Counted from the first letter of the stretch, positions 45,730-55,184 are shown. The stretch: DNA of 64,000 bases from CBDIHP01 sp965279195 (GCA_965279195.1 CBDIHP010000038.1:124001-188000); one strand, 5' to 3'. The notes: generated by a model not told the origin, from the letters alone. Program-made: numbers and translations.

Positions 45730-46617
45730 TCAGTTGGCGCCGGGAATCGGGTTCGTGAGCGGCAAGATGGGCGACGAGAGGGCGGGCTTGCTCGGCTCGG
45801 GAGTGAGGGCGGCCGTGGGAGTGGTCGCGATTCCCGAGGCCGGGGCGACAGCTACGGACGGGCTCGCGAGCTTCATGACGAGCTGATCCACGGCAGCCTG
45901 GAGCTTCTTGACCGACGGGTCGCAACCCTGGGGGTTGCCGGTGAACGAGAAGGCCCCCGCCCGGAGCTTGCCGTAGGAGCGGTCATAGACCATGTAGTGG
46001 ACCTGCTCCACGAAGTCTGTGGGGGGTGCACCGCAATGTCCGCGGAGCTTGCCCAGGTCGCCCGACTCCAGGATCTCCACGATCGGACGCAGCGAATCCC
46101 GGCCGACACGATGCACGCCTTCTCCATCAAGTACCGTGCCGTCCGCGAAGATCTGGAGAAACATCCCGAACTGACCGCCGTTGTCCGACCGCCCGATCGT
46201 GAACCGGGTGAGGATCGGATCAGACTCGGTCACCGGGCGCTGGACACGCGACTGGGGCAGCAGCCGGGGGGCCGGGCCGGTCTCGGTGGCGATCGGTGTG
46301 CTCGGCCCCGCCGTGCTGGGGGCGCCCAGGATCGGGCCGCCGGCGGCGGTGGTCGAGTTCATCGCGGGGGTCGAGACCGGGCCCGAGATGACCTTCTCGG
46401 AGATCACCTTCGGAGCGTCGGCGGGCTTGTCGTGGTCGTGATTGTGCCGCGCCGTGCTGGCCTTCTTGGCTGGGGATGTGTTCCCGCCCAGGCGGAACAA
46501 GCGAGCGAGTCCCCTCGGCTCGTCCTCGGCCGCCTGGGTCCGGGCCCCGACCGCGAGGGTCATCGTACCGACGACCAGGATCGTCCCGACCGACCGCCAA
46601 CCATTCGCTGAGTACAT
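45730..46617 (-). CDS. exported hypothetical protein
   Basis: A 295-residue protein with a signal peptide (GTILVVGTMTLAVGARTQA, cut near AQA-AE) and a strong GGAGG site eight bases before ATG. A low-complexity Thr/Ala/Pro region and a His/Asp patch (ARHNHDHDK) precede a compact domain (FTIGRSDNGGQFGMFLQIFA, then DGTVLDGEGVHRV and FSFTGNPQGCDPSVKKLQAA). No family recognised; the domain is probably periplasmic. Pro/Ala repeats end the chain. Confidence 0.7.
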   Translation of the reverse strand: MYSANGWRSVGTILVVGTMTLAVGARTQAAEDEPRGLARLFRLGGNTSPAKKASTARHNHDHDKPADAPKVISEKVISGPVSTPAMNSTTAAGGPILGAPSTAGPSTPIATETGPAPRLLPQSRVQRPVTESDPILTRFTIGRSDNGGQFGMFLQIFADGTVLDGEGVHRVGRDSLRPIVEILESGDLGKLRGHCGAPPTDFVEQVHYMVYDRSYGKLRAGAFSFTGNPQGCDPSVKKLQAAVDQLVMKLASPSVAVAPASGIATTPTAALTPEPSKPALSSPILPLTNPIPGAN

Positions 46618-46836
46618 CGCCCGACCTCCTTGCCGGCCTCGATCCGGGGCTGCCGTGCCGGGCCGCCACTCCTCCGGCGACCCGTCTTCCCGCGGACCTC
46701 CGCGTCGAGGCGTCCCGGATGGACCGGAATCACCCCGAAGCGACAGCCCGCAGAGCCCGTAGGTTTTCGAGACTCTCTGTCTTTCCAGATCGATCCGGTG
46801 ACGGGGTCGAGTTGATGGAAATCCAGAGAATTTGGG

Positions 46837-48405
46837 TCACATGGCGATGACCCGGTAAACCTCGTCGATCGTTGTATACCCCTCGATGACCTTTTCAAGG
46901 GCCGACTGTTTCAGGGTTTGCATGCCGAGTTCGATGGCGACCCGGCGGAGGACGTCCTTGGAGATCTGCTGGAAGATCAGCTCACGGAGGATCTCACCGA
47001 TCTCCATGATCTCGTAGACGCCGACGCGTCCGAGGTAGCCGGTCTGGAAGCAGGCGGGGCAGCCCTGGCCCTGGTTGAGCATCAGGCCCGGGAGGTCGTC
47101 GGGGCCTAGCCCGAGCACCTGCCGCTGGGACTCGTCGGGTTCGAACTGGACGCGGCAGTAGGGGCACACCCGGCGCAGGAGGCGCTGAGAGACGACGCCG
47201 AGGAGTGTGTTGGACAGGAGATAGCCGGGGATCTTGAAGTCGTAGAGGTTGCCGATGGTGCTGGGGCAGTCGGAGGCGTGGATGGTGGAGAAGACCAGGA
47301 CGCCGGTCATGGCGGCCCGGATGCCGATGTGGGCGGTCTCCTCGTCGCGGATCTCGCCGATCATGATCACGTCGGGGTCCTGGCGGAGCATCGCCTTGAG
47401 CCCTTCCGTGAACGAGTTCTCATGCTTGGAGTCGACCTGCGACTGGTTCACGCCGGGGAGCCGGAATTCGATCGGGTCCTCGATCGTCAGCAAGTTCCGG
47501 GTCGGGATGTTGACCCGGGAGAGGCACGAGTAGAGCGTTGTCGTCTTGCCCGCCCCGACCGGCCCGGCGACCAGGACGGCACCATAGGGCTTGGAGCAGA
47601 GGTTGCGGAGCTGCTCCGCCTGGCGATCGCTCAGGCCGAGCTGGTCGAACGACAGGGCCTCGTGGAGGGCCTCATGGATCCGGACGACGACCTTCTCGCC
47701 CAGGATCGTCGGGAACGTGGCGATGCGGAGGTCGCGGTTGTACTGGTCCAGGCGGATGGAGATCCGGCCGTCCTGCGCGTGGCGTCGCTCGACGATGTTC
47801 AGGTTGGCCATGACCTTCATGCGGCTGACCAGCGAGACGGCCATGTCCTTCTGGAGTTCGAGGACCTCGTGGAGCTGGCCGTCGATCCGGAAACGGATCC
47901 GGCAGCCGCGATCCTGGGGATCGAAGTGGACGTCGGTCGCGCGGGCTTCCAGGGCGCGCTGGAAAATCTGCGTCACCAGGTCCGGGGGCGAGGCGGACTC
48001 GGCGATCTCCTTGAGGTCGTTCTTGATGTCCTTCTCTTGCTTGAGCCGGTCGAGCGGCAAGGGGGGCACGGGCTCGACGGCGGCCGGGACACCCCCGCTG
48101 GAGTCGACGACGGCGACGGCAAGGGTCTCGGTCACGACGGCCGGGGGGTAGGCGGGGAGCCCGGGGCTCCCCTCGGCGGGGGCGACCGGCTCCAGGGCGG
48201 GCACCCGATCGGCCAGGATCTTCTCGACCGTCTCGGCGGGCACGAGCTTGAGCTTGAGAATCGCCTGGCGAAGGTCGAGCCGATGTTCCCAGGCGTATTG
48301 CTGGGCCCCGAGCAGTTGCGCGGCGGAGAGCAGGCCCTCCTGGACCAGGAGGGCACCGAGGGCCTGTTCCGTAGCGGCGGGGAGCCGTTCGTGGGTCGTG
48401 GACAT
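46837..48405 (-). CDS. GspE/PilB-family secretion or pilus-extension ATPase
   Basis: A 522-residue hexameric ATPase. The N-terminal MshEN-like domain (EQALGALLVQEGLLSAAQLL) is followed by RATDVHFDPQDRGCRIRFRI, Walker A GPVGAGKTTTLYSCL, the Asp box IEDPIEFRLPGVNQSQVD, Walker B DVIMIGEIRDEETAHIGIRA and the His box FSTIHASDCPSTI. A zinc site CPYC ... CPAC lies near the C-terminus. GGGAG precedes the ATG. It should power the pilus/T2SS-like platform whose PilM-like genes lie 13 kb to the left. No retraction ATPase, secretin or PilC/GspF is in the window. Confidence 0.9.
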   Translation of the reverse strand: MSTTHERLPAATEQALGALLVQEGLLSAAQLLGAQQYAWEHRLDLRQAILKLKLVPAETVEKILADRVPALEPVAPAEGSPGLPAYPPAVVTETLAVAVVDSSGGVPAAVEPVPPLPLDRLKQEKDIKNDLKEIAESASPPDLVTQIFQRALEARATDVHFDPQDRGCRIRFRIDGQLHEVLELQKDMAVSLVSRMKVMANLNIVERRHAQDGRISIRLDQYNRDLRIATFPTILGEKVVVRIHEALHEALSFDQLGLSDRQAEQLRNLCSKPYGAVLVAGPVGAGKTTTLYSCLSRVNIPTRNLLTIEDPIEFRLPGVNQSQVDSKHENSFTEGLKAMLRQDPDVIMIGEIRDEETAHIGIRAAMTGVLVFSTIHASDCPSTIGNLYDFKIPGYLLSNTLLGVVSQRLLRRVCPYCRVQFEPDESQRQVLGLGPDDLPGLMLNQGQGCPACFQTGYLGRVGVYEIMEIGEILRELIFQQISKDVLRRVAIELGMQTLKQSALEKVIEGYTTIDEVYRVIAM

Positions 48406-48830
48406 GTCGAGGACTCCCGGGATCGCAGCGTCGCGAATCGGTCAGGGCTGGGACGTGGTTCGGTTCGACAGGTCGGAGCGCCTCAGACCTGTGGAATCGT
48501 TGGGCCGGGCTGGGAGGGTACGGATCGCCCAGATTGTTCCCCAACCGCCGGGGGATTGCCAGATGGAACTCGACGGAGGAGTGGGAGTTCGAAACGACGA
48601 CGATCCGCCGGGAGGGTCCCCGACGGATCGTGAGCGATTCCGGAGTCTTGGATCGAGATTCGACGACGCCCGGAGGGCGTCCCAGCCGGACAACCAGAGG
48701 GTGATTGGGGCCAATCGTAGGGGACAAGTCTCGGGAGAAGAAGACTCGACCATCCCTGGTCGAATGAGGGCGTGGCGGGTGCACCCCGATCCCCTTCGTC
48801 GGGGATCGAGGACAGCCGTCAACGGATCGC
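48406..48830. other. non-coding stretch upstream of the GspE/PilB-like gene
   Basis: 425 bp without a convincing gene. A small hairpin GATCCCC-TTCGTC-GGGGATC near 48790 could end the FlgM-like transcript, although no T run follows. Promoter elements for the ATPase gene are probably here but none is clear. Confidence 0.5.
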
Positions 48831-49115
48831 TCAGAAGCCGCTGAGCTCGTCGATCATGCGATCGAGGGCCAGTTCGAGCTTCTCGGGGGTCTCGTAAGTC
48901 CCGGCCGCGATCTCTCGGCGGACGGCCTCGACCCGTTCGTGACGAATCTCGGGCATCCGGCTGATGCTGTCGAGCATCTGGCCGAGCGGCGAGATTTCGA
49001 TCCGATCGCGGGGGGTGCCCGCCTGGATCGTCTGTCCTGCATCCACGCTGAACGCAGCCAACCGCGGGTAGATGGGTTGGGGGCCCTGAGTGCCCCCCGC
49101 TCCGTAGATTTCCAT
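48831..49115 (-). CDS. FlgM-like anti-sigma factor
   Basis: A 94-residue protein whose second half matches the FlgM anti-sigma-28 pattern: DRIEISPLGQMLDSISRMPE, then RHERVEAVRREIAAGTYETP and EKLELALDRMIDEL. FlgM binds the flagellar sigma factor FliA until export. The N-terminal 35 residues are flexible, as in FlgM. No flagellar genes are nearby, so it may be a remote part of a flagellar regulon or a relative acting on another sigma factor. Confidence 0.72.
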   Translation of the reverse strand: MEIYGAGGTQGPQPIYPRLAAFSVDAGQTIQAGTPRDRIEISPLGQMLDSISRMPEIRHERVEAVRREIAAGTYETPEKLELALDRMIDELSGF

Positions 49116-49535
49116 GTGTGCCTCCGCTGGATGATGTCTTGGCCGACGGCTCCCGAGCCGGGCCTCACGGGCGTCGAACGAGGAGTCAGGTCGTGGGTGA
49201 GTCCCGCCCGTTTCGGGAGGTCCAACCAGGCGACCGCGGGCAATCCCTCTCCCGGTCTTCGCCGTGGGCCCCAGCCACTGGCTTGGGCGACCACACCAGG
49301 AGTATCGGCGCGGAAGTTGGGAGGAATTTAACTTTCCGGCCGGAAATCGCGGTATCGTGACGCTTGCACACCAAGATCTCCCCAGAATAACGACTTACGG
49401 CAAGCCGCCGATCCCCAAATTCTTTTTCGCCCAGCGTTTGTGTCACGGAACCGGCGTCGCCCTGGGTCATTCCGGCGGCCTACGCAATGGCGGCAATCCG
49501 GGCAGAGTCATCTGACCGGGCAATCTGGACCGTGT
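49116..49535. other. non-coding stretch between FlgM-like and MlaD-like genes, with a palindrome
   Basis: 420 bp with no convincing gene. A perfect 14-bp palindrome TTTCCGGCCGGAAA lies at 49333-49346 in an AT-richer patch (GAGGAATTTAAC) about 220 bp upstream of the FlgM-like start. It could be an operator or promoter part. Nothing else is recognisable. Confidence 0.45.
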
Positions 49536-50819
49536 TCAACGCATTGGACCCCGGCGGGCCGGCGGCCGCATGGCCTCGCTGAGCTGGCCGGACATCTGCT
49601 CCAGGCGCGAGGTGACAGCGTAGACGTGCCGGCGGATGGCCTCGACGTCCTCGCGTTGCTGGGCGGTCAGCGGCCTGGCGTTCATGGCGTCGAGGGTCTT
49701 CACGGCGTCGTAGAGTTCCTTGGAACCCTTCGCGAACACCTGGGCGGTGTCGTACACCACCTGGACCCGGGTGTCTTCCTTGTCCGGCTTGTAGAGCGGG
49801 CTGAGCACGAACGGATTCGCGAAGATCTTCTGGACCAACTTGTCGGCCCAGTCGGTGGCGTCGCGGACGTTCGAGACGGTCCGCTCGACATCGGCCCGGT
49901 TCTTCACGACCATCTGCAAGCCCTGGTCGGCGATCTGGTCGGCCTGGTAGAGGACGCGATCGACCCGGGCCCGGGTTCCATCCAGGTTCACCAGGATCTT
50001 CTCGAACTTGTCCTGGTCGCGGATGATCGCCGTCTTCAAGGTGGCGGTGATGTCCTTCGTGGTCGCCAGGATTTCGGCGATGTTGGGCCGGTTCTCGCCG
50101 ATCAGGCCGTCGGCCTGGGCGGTCAAGGCTTCGAGCTTCGCCAGCGACGCCTCGATCTTGGGGGTGGCCGCCGCGATCTTGCGGGTCATCTCCTCGATGT
50201 GCGAGGCGGTGCTCTCCAGCGAAGGCCGGACGCTGTCGGAGGTCTCCTTGAAGCCGGCGGTGATGTCGGAGAGCGCCGCCATGATCAGGCGGATACGGGG
50301 CGTGGCGGCGTCGACCGTCTGGCGGATCTCGCCGATCATGTGGGCGAGATCCTTACGCTGCTCGGGCCCGAGGCCGACCTGCTCGATGATCGGGTCGAAG
50401 AAGCTGCTCTCCACCCCCTCGACCACCTGACCGGGGACGAGTGCGACGTTCGAGCGGCCGGTCGAGACGATGTTGAGCCGGGCCTGGCCGGTGAGACTGG
50501 CCTGGATCGTGATCTTGAGGTCCTGCTTGAGCTTCTGGGCCAGATCCACCGGGATGGCGATCTTGACCCGGGCCTTCAGGGTGCCGTCGGACTCGGCGAG
50601 GTTGACGTCTGCGACACGGCCGACGTCGAGCCCGGCGATCCGGACGGTGCTGCCGGGCCGGATGCCCTGGCCGTCCTTGAAGTCGACTTCAATGTAACGG
50701 CGCGTGGAGAGGAAGCCGGGGCCGCCTGCGGCGAGGCCGAACAGGCCACCGAGGCCGATCAGCCCGGCGATCACCACCAGGCCGACCCGGACCTCATGGC
50801 CCTTGGTGCGGGTACTCAT
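49536..50819 (-). CDS. MlaD/MCE-domain lipid-transport protein
   Basis: A 427-residue protein anchored by one N-terminal transmembrane helix (VRVGLVVIAGLIGLGGLFGL). The MCE domain follows (RYIEVDFKDGQGIRPGSTVR, then IAGLDVGRVADVNL and ASLTGQARLNIVST). A long helical region after it (residues 140-400) would form the periplasmic needle or coil. MCE proteins carry phospholipids between membranes with an MlaE permease and MlaF ATPase. Start 50819 (GGAGGGG upstream) is preferred. It is downstream of the MlaE-type permease on the same strand. Confidence 0.88.
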   Translation of the reverse strand: MSTRTKGHEVRVGLVVIAGLIGLGGLFGLAAGGPGFLSTRRYIEVDFKDGQGIRPGSTVRIAGLDVGRVADVNLAESDGTLKARVKIAIPVDLAQKLKQDLKITIQASLTGQARLNIVSTGRSNVALVPGQVVEGVESSFFDPIIEQVGLGPEQRKDLAHMIGEIRQTVDAATPRIRLIMAALSDITAGFKETSDSVRPSLESTASHIEEMTRKIAAATPKIEASLAKLEALTAQADGLIGENRPNIAEILATTKDITATLKTAIIRDQDKFEKILVNLDGTRARVDRVLYQADQIADQGLQMVVKNRADVERTVSNVRDATDWADKLVQKIFANPFVLSPLYKPDKEDTRVQVVYDTAQVFAKGSKELYDAVKTLDAMNARPLTAQQREDVEAIRRHVYAVTSRLEQMSGQLSEAMRPPARRGPMR

Positions 50820-50940
50820 CGGGGTTCCCTCCCCTCCGGACGAGCCGGGACCTTTCGAAAACGGGCGTCCTGCCCGATGTTGTGGCGACGTTGTGGACGC
50901 AGAGAACGATAAAGCCACGGACGCGTCAACCCGAGTTGCC

Positions 50941-51867
50941 TCAGCGCGGCGAGGGCAGCACCGTCGGGCCGAGCCCGGTCCCCGCGTGGTAATGGACCAG
51001 GAACCAGCCGGAGTTGATCATCAGGATCATCATCGTGGCGAGCACGAAGGCCCGGCAACCGAGGCGTGCGACCCGCTCGAAGTCGGCCGAGGCGTCCGCG
51101 GTGGGCTCGGGGCAGTGGACCCCCTCGTAGCAGGCCATCAGCGACGCGATCCCGCCGTAGAGGGCGCCCTTGGCGACCAGCCCGGTGGCGTCCCGGAACC
51201 ACATCATCTCGAAGAAGTACGAGAAGTAGCCGTCGGTCGTCACCCCGAGCAGGCTCATCGAGACCGACCAACCCACGGCCGTCCCGATCGCCGCCGACCA
51301 GAACGCCAGGAACGGCCCGGCGAGTAGCGCGGCCACCACCCGGGGCGCGGCCATGCGTGCGGGCTCGACGGGAGTCCGCTCGTCGAACCGGAACCCCCGG
51401 GCGACGTCGCGATCGACGGCCGTCGCATCTGGGTCGTCGAACCCGACTTCCGAGCGGCCTCGCCGCAGCTCGGGGATGTACAGGGCCGACAGCAGCCCGG
51501 CGAGGGTCAGCCCGGTCATGAGCGGGGCGACATTGCGGATCAACCCCACACCGACCACCGCGCCGTTGCCGTCGACGAACGTGGCCCCGAAGTACGCCTG
51601 CATTGCCATGAACGAGCCCATGCCGACGTGGATCACGGCGAGCATCGGCATGCCGAGCACGAAGAGCCGGTCCATCTGGCGGATGGTGGTCCGGACGAAA
51701 GCGGGGGCGTTGCCCACGGGCCGGACGATGGCGCGTGGGATCGAGAAAGCGAGGATCCCGATGCCGCCGAGGTAGCCGACGACGGCGAGCGTGGTGTGGC
51801 CGATCAGGCCGATCGGCCCCGGCTCCCCCCCCGCGGGGGAAGCGTTGAGCGCGTGCTCGGCGGGCAT
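50941..51867 (-). CDS. MlaE-type ABC transporter permease
   Basis: A 308-residue inner-membrane protein with five or six hydrophobic segments. MlaE-family features include AIVRPVGNAPAFVRTTIRQM, LFVLGMPMLAVIHVGMGSFM, RNVAPLMTGLTLAGLLSAL and GALYGGIASLMACYEG. It pairs with the MCE-domain protein encoded next. The ATPase partner is not in the window. Direction, lipid import or export, is not decided by sequence. Confidence 0.85.
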   Translation of the reverse strand: MPAEHALNASPAGGEPGPIGLIGHTTLAVVGYLGGIGILAFSIPRAIVRPVGNAPAFVRTTIRQMDRLFVLGMPMLAVIHVGMGSFMAMQAYFGATFVDGNGAVVGVGLIRNVAPLMTGLTLAGLLSALYIPELRRGRSEVGFDDPDATAVDRDVARGFRFDERTPVEPARMAAPRVVAALLAGPFLAFWSAAIGTAVGWSVSMSLLGVTTDGYFSYFFEMMWFRDATGLVAKGALYGGIASLMACYEGVHCPEPTADASADFERVARLGCRAFVLATMMILMINSGWFLVHYHAGTGLGPTVLPSPR

Positions 51868-52027
51868 GTAAGGTCGGCCCTCCCTGGCCGTCGGGGCTCA
51901 ATCCCTGAGACTGTTGTATCAAGAAAGCATGTCTACGAGAGACGGCAGGTGAGTTGCGAGTTTTCCGGGGAATTCTGCGATTTTGGCGAGCGTCTTGGAC
52001 GACGTGCCGGACGTGTGAGGGGGCACT

Positions 52028-52414
52028 TTACGATTTTCTGCGAGGCTTGGCTAGGGGGTTGGCCGGCATCTTCGACCGCCACCAGGCAGTCCAACGCGCA
52101 ACCGCCGGAGTGCGCTCCTCCGGGCTGGCCCAGGGGACGAATCCGAAATCCTTCCCAGTCCTGCGTTTGAGGGCATCATTCGAGGTCATCCGGACCACCG
52201 GGTCGGCGTCCTGTAAATGCTCGATGAGTTTCGGAACAGCCACCCAGTCAGGCTGAGTCTCCTCATACCCGACCGCCCTCGCCCGCTTGATCGCGGCGGG
52301 GTGCTCCATCGCCCGGAACGACTTCGGCGCCAGGCTGCAGCCGGCGAGCACGCCCGCCGTCGTCAACGCCACCAGGGACCAACCGGCCCACCGCAACCGT
52401 CGCCAGGCGCCCAC
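52028..52414 (-). CDS. lipoprotein with HEAT-like segment
   Basis: A 128-residue protein starting at GTG with GGAAGGGG upstream. Its type II signal ends in VLAGC (Cys near residue 26). The mature part holds VAVPKLIEHLQDADPVVRMT and SNDALKRRTGKDFGFVPW, as in HEAT-type repeats of planctomycete proteins, and ends in a basic tail. It is probably anchored at a membrane. Function unknown. Confidence 0.7.
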   Translation of the reverse strand: MGAWRRLRWAGWSLVALTTAGVLAGCSLAPKSFRAMEHPAAIKRARAVGYEETQPDWVAVPKLIEHLQDADPVVRMTSNDALKRRTGKDFGFVPWASPEERTPAVARWTAWWRSKMPANPLAKPRRKS

Positions 52415-52634
52415 ATTGCCCCCCTTCCGTGGAGGTGGGAATCCCGAGAATCACCCGATTCCCTGGAATTCCGCAGGCGTTTTACCGACACGCCCGATTT
52501 CAGGCAACGCCGATCGCGTACGGTGTGCTGCGACGCGTCCGCCGCACCATGCAGAGCTGGCGTGGCGACCATCAGACCCTCGTGGCCCGGCCGGACATCG
52601 GTGCGGTGGACGCGAGGCCGCGTCGCAGCGTTCC

Positions 52635-53039
52635 CTACGCCGATTGCCACGGCAATTCTTCGTAGCTGTCCGGGTCGAGTCGCCAGTTACGGATCTCGGG
52701 CGGCTCGGCGCGGAATGAGACGATCAGGCGGGGGACGTCGCCGTAGTAGTTCTCGCGCAGGTCCACACGGCTCGGCGTCGGGGCCGTGCGGGGGTGCGAG
52801 TGGTAGATGGCGACGATCGCCAGTTCCTCGGCCCGGAGCTTGTGGTAGGCCGTGATCAGATCCTGCGGGTCGGCCGAGTAGTGGACCGGGCTGGCCGAGA
52901 CATTGCGCAGCGGGAAAAGCTCTGAGGCCAGGCCGTCGCGGCCCAGGAGCAGGCCGCAGCCCTCGTTGGGGAGTTCCCGGCGGAGGTGCGCGAGCATCTC
53001 CGCCAGGATCGGCTCGGGGATCGTCAGCACCCCGCTCAC
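52635..53039 (-). CDS. JAMM/MPN+ metallopeptidase (M67)
   Basis: A 134-residue single-domain JAMM peptidase. The zinc site is complete: Glu26 (NEGCGLL), His80-Ser-His82 and, after seven residues, Ser90-x-x-Asp93 (HSHPRTAPTPSRVD). Bacterial members such as Mec+ trim sulfur-carrier proteins in cysteine synthesis. Its start overlaps the cysteine synthase stop by ATGA, which supports this link, although no CysO-like carrier gene is in the window. Confidence 0.88.
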   Translation of the reverse strand: MSGVLTIPEPILAEMLAHLRRELPNEGCGLLLGRDGLASELFPLRNVSASPVHYSADPQDLITAYHKLRAEELAIVAIYHSHPRTAPTPSRVDLRENYYGDVPRLIVSFRAEPPEIRNWRLDPDSYEELPWQSA

Positions 53040-54001
53040 TCGGGGAAGAGCGAGGTCGAGAGGTAGCGCTCGCCGAGGTCGGGCAGCACGACCACAATCA
53101 GCTTGCCGGCGTTCTCGGGCCGCCTCGCCACCTGGATCGCCGCCACGGCCGCCGCGCCGCAGGAGATCCCGCAGAGCATGCCCTCTTCCTTCGCCAGCCG
53201 TCGGGCCATCTCGAACGAATCATCATCCTTGACGGTGAAGACCTCGTCGATGATCTCGGTGTTGAGGACGTCGGGGATGAACCCCGCGCCGATGCCCTGG
53301 ATGCCGTGCCGGCCGGGCTTGATCGGGTCGTGCTTGCGGAGCTGAGTGAGGACCGGCGAGTTCTCGGGCTCGACGGCGATGACCTTCAGGCCCGGCTTCC
53401 TTTGCTTCAGGACCTCGCCCGTGCCGGTGATGGTCCCACCTGTGCCGACTCCGCAGACCAGGATGTCGACCTTCCCCTCGGTGTCGGCCCAGATCTCCTC
53501 GGCCGTCGTCTTGCGGTGGATCGCCGGATTCGATGGGTTCTTGAACTGCTGCGGCATGTAGGAGTTGGGTGTCGTCTTGACCAGCTCCTCGGCCTTCCGG
53601 ACGGCCCCCGGCATCCCCTCCGCAGCCGGCGTCAGGACGATCTCCGCCCCGAAGGCCTTGAGCAATCGCCGGCGCTCCACGCTCATGCTCTCGGGCATGG
53701 TCACGACGAGCTTGTAACCCCGGGCGGCGCAAGTGAATGCCAATGCGATCCCGGTGTTGCCGCTGGTCGGCTCGATGATGATCGTGTCGGGCTTGATGAG
53801 GCCGGCGGCCTCCGCGTCGTTGATCATCGCGACGCCGATGCGGTCCTTGACCGACCAGAGCGGGTTGAAGTTCTCGAGCTTCGCGACCACCGTCCCGGCC
53901 GCCCCCGCCGACACCCGACGCAGCCGGATCAGCGGCGTGTTGCCGATCGTCTGCGTGATGTCGTCGTAAATCCTCCCGCGAGCCCGTTCGCCCGTCGACA
54001 T
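53036..54001 (-). CDS. cysK: cysteine synthase A
   Basis: A 321-residue PLP enzyme making L-cysteine from O-acetylserine and sulfide. Lys52 in SVKDRIG forms the Schiff base; PTSGNTGIALAFTCAARGYK, then VGTGGTITGTGEVLK (phosphate loop) and GIGAGFIPDVLN, are standard. A GGGAGG site precedes the ATG. The overlapping JAMM peptidase suggests that a thiocarboxylated carrier protein may be a sulfur donor, as in the CysM/CysO/Mec system; the sequence itself is closer to CysK. Confidence 0.93.
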   Translation of the reverse strand: MSTGERARGRIYDDITQTIGNTPLIRLRRVSAGAAGTVVAKLENFNPLWSVKDRIGVAMINDAEAAGLIKPDTIIIEPTSGNTGIALAFTCAARGYKLVVTMPESMSVERRRLLKAFGAEIVLTPAAEGMPGAVRKAEELVKTTPNSYMPQQFKNPSNPAIHRKTTAEEIWADTEGKVDILVCGVGTGGTITGTGEVLKQRKPGLKVIAVEPENSPVLTQLRKHDPIKPGRHGIQGIGAGFIPDVLNTEIIDEVFTVKDDDSFEMARRLAKEEGMLCGISCGAAAVAAIQVARRPENAGKLIVVVLPDLGERYLSTSLFPE

Positions 54002-54119
54002 GCAAACCTCCCCGTCCGAATCCTCATCAAAAAGATCGAGTTAATGATACTTGAATTCAACGGTCGAGGCAAGGCGAGTTCGGCCCCCGGGCGGCCGCGA
54101 GCTTGGCAACTCGCGGCGA

Positions 54120-55184
54120 TTACCGCAAGGCCAGCGGCCGGAGCGCGAAGCCCGCGACGGCCCCCTTGATCTTGTTCACGGCGGCCGAGTAGCAGAATGT
54201 GTACGCCTTCGCCTTGCTGAGCCCTTCCAGGTTGTGGAACTCGGCGATGTGGACCCCTTGATCCACCAGCAAATATCGATGGACGTCCAGCCCATTGTGG
54301 GGCTTACCGGTGGGAGACTTGGCCTCATAGCCGCTGTTGTCGGCCCCGACCATCATCGCCCCCTGGACCTCGACCAGCCACTTCGTGGCGTCCAGGTTCA
54401 CCCCGGCGGAGTCGTGCTCGCCCAGCGTCTTGTGGTCGGCCCCGTCTTCGCCCCAGTAGCGGGCGGTACCAGTCCGGATCAGGACGACGTCCCCCGGCTG
54501 GATCGTGACGCCCTCCCAGGCCAGGGTGTCCTGCAGATCCTGCTTCGTGATCTCGGCGAAGGCCGGCAGGGCGTCGACCTTCTTGTAGGCGGCGACGTCG
54601 ATGAGGACCCCTCGCGCGATGATGGGCGGGATCGTCGTGGCGTCGCACTTCCGGATGCCCCAGTCGCCGCCGTCCTTCGACTCCTTGAAGCCGTTGTACC
54701 AGTGGAAATCGTCGCCGGCGACGATGTGCCCCAGACCGTCGATCTGGGTGGCGACGTTGTCGTTGATGAACATCGCGCTCGAGTGCCAGAGCACCTTGCC
54801 GGGATTGATCTCCGCCGGCGGGTAATCCGGGTCGCGCATCCGGTCGAGGCCGTCCGGCGAGCGGAACGTCAGGATCTCGCCGGGGCTGTGGCCGGGCCAC
54901 TTGAACGACCGTCGGCTGTAGGTCAGCCCCAGGTCGTAAACCTCGCCCCGGGTCGCCAGCGCCAGCGCGGCCGCGCGGGTCTGGTTGGTCATGGCGTTGA
55001 GGGCCCCGACCTCGTCCTCCTTGCCCCAGACCCATCCCCAGCCCTTGCCCTTCGTCCAGCCCTTCGCCGGCTCGGCGTCGGCCGCGCCCGACGGGCCCGA
55101 GACCAGGGCGAACCCGGCGACTCCGACCGCGAGGAAGAGAGGAATCCAGATGCGTGCGGCCCTCGGGCCGGGGATTCGGGGCAT
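54120..55184 (-). CDS. exported cyclase-family (kynurenine formamidase-like) hydrolase
   Basis: A 354-residue protein with a signal peptide (WIPLFLAVGVAGFALVSGPS) and a PF04199-type cyclase domain. TQIDGLGHIVAGDDFHWYNG carries the metal-binding D-x-x-x-H pattern, with ARGVLIDVAAYK, PGDVVLIRTGTARYW and DNSGYEAKSP. This family uses Zn/Mn to hydrolyse formamides, cyclic imides or lactones. Start 55184 (AGGAG upstream) is preferred; the frame is open much further but is then antisense to the histidine kinase gene. Substrate unknown. Confidence 0.85.
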   Translation of the reverse strand: MPRIPGPRAARIWIPLFLAVGVAGFALVSGPSGAADAEPAKGWTKGKGWGWVWGKEDEVGALNAMTNQTRAAALALATRGEVYDLGLTYSRRSFKWPGHSPGEILTFRSPDGLDRMRDPDYPPAEINPGKVLWHSSAMFINDNVATQIDGLGHIVAGDDFHWYNGFKESKDGGDWGIRKCDATTIPPIIARGVLIDVAAYKKVDALPAFAEITKQDLQDTLAWEGVTIQPGDVVLIRTGTARYWGEDGADHKTLGEHDSAGVNLDATKWLVEVQGAMMVGADNSGYEAKSPTGKPHNGLDVHRYLLVDQGVHIAEFHNLEGLSKAKAYTFCYSAAVNKIKGAVAGFALRPLALR

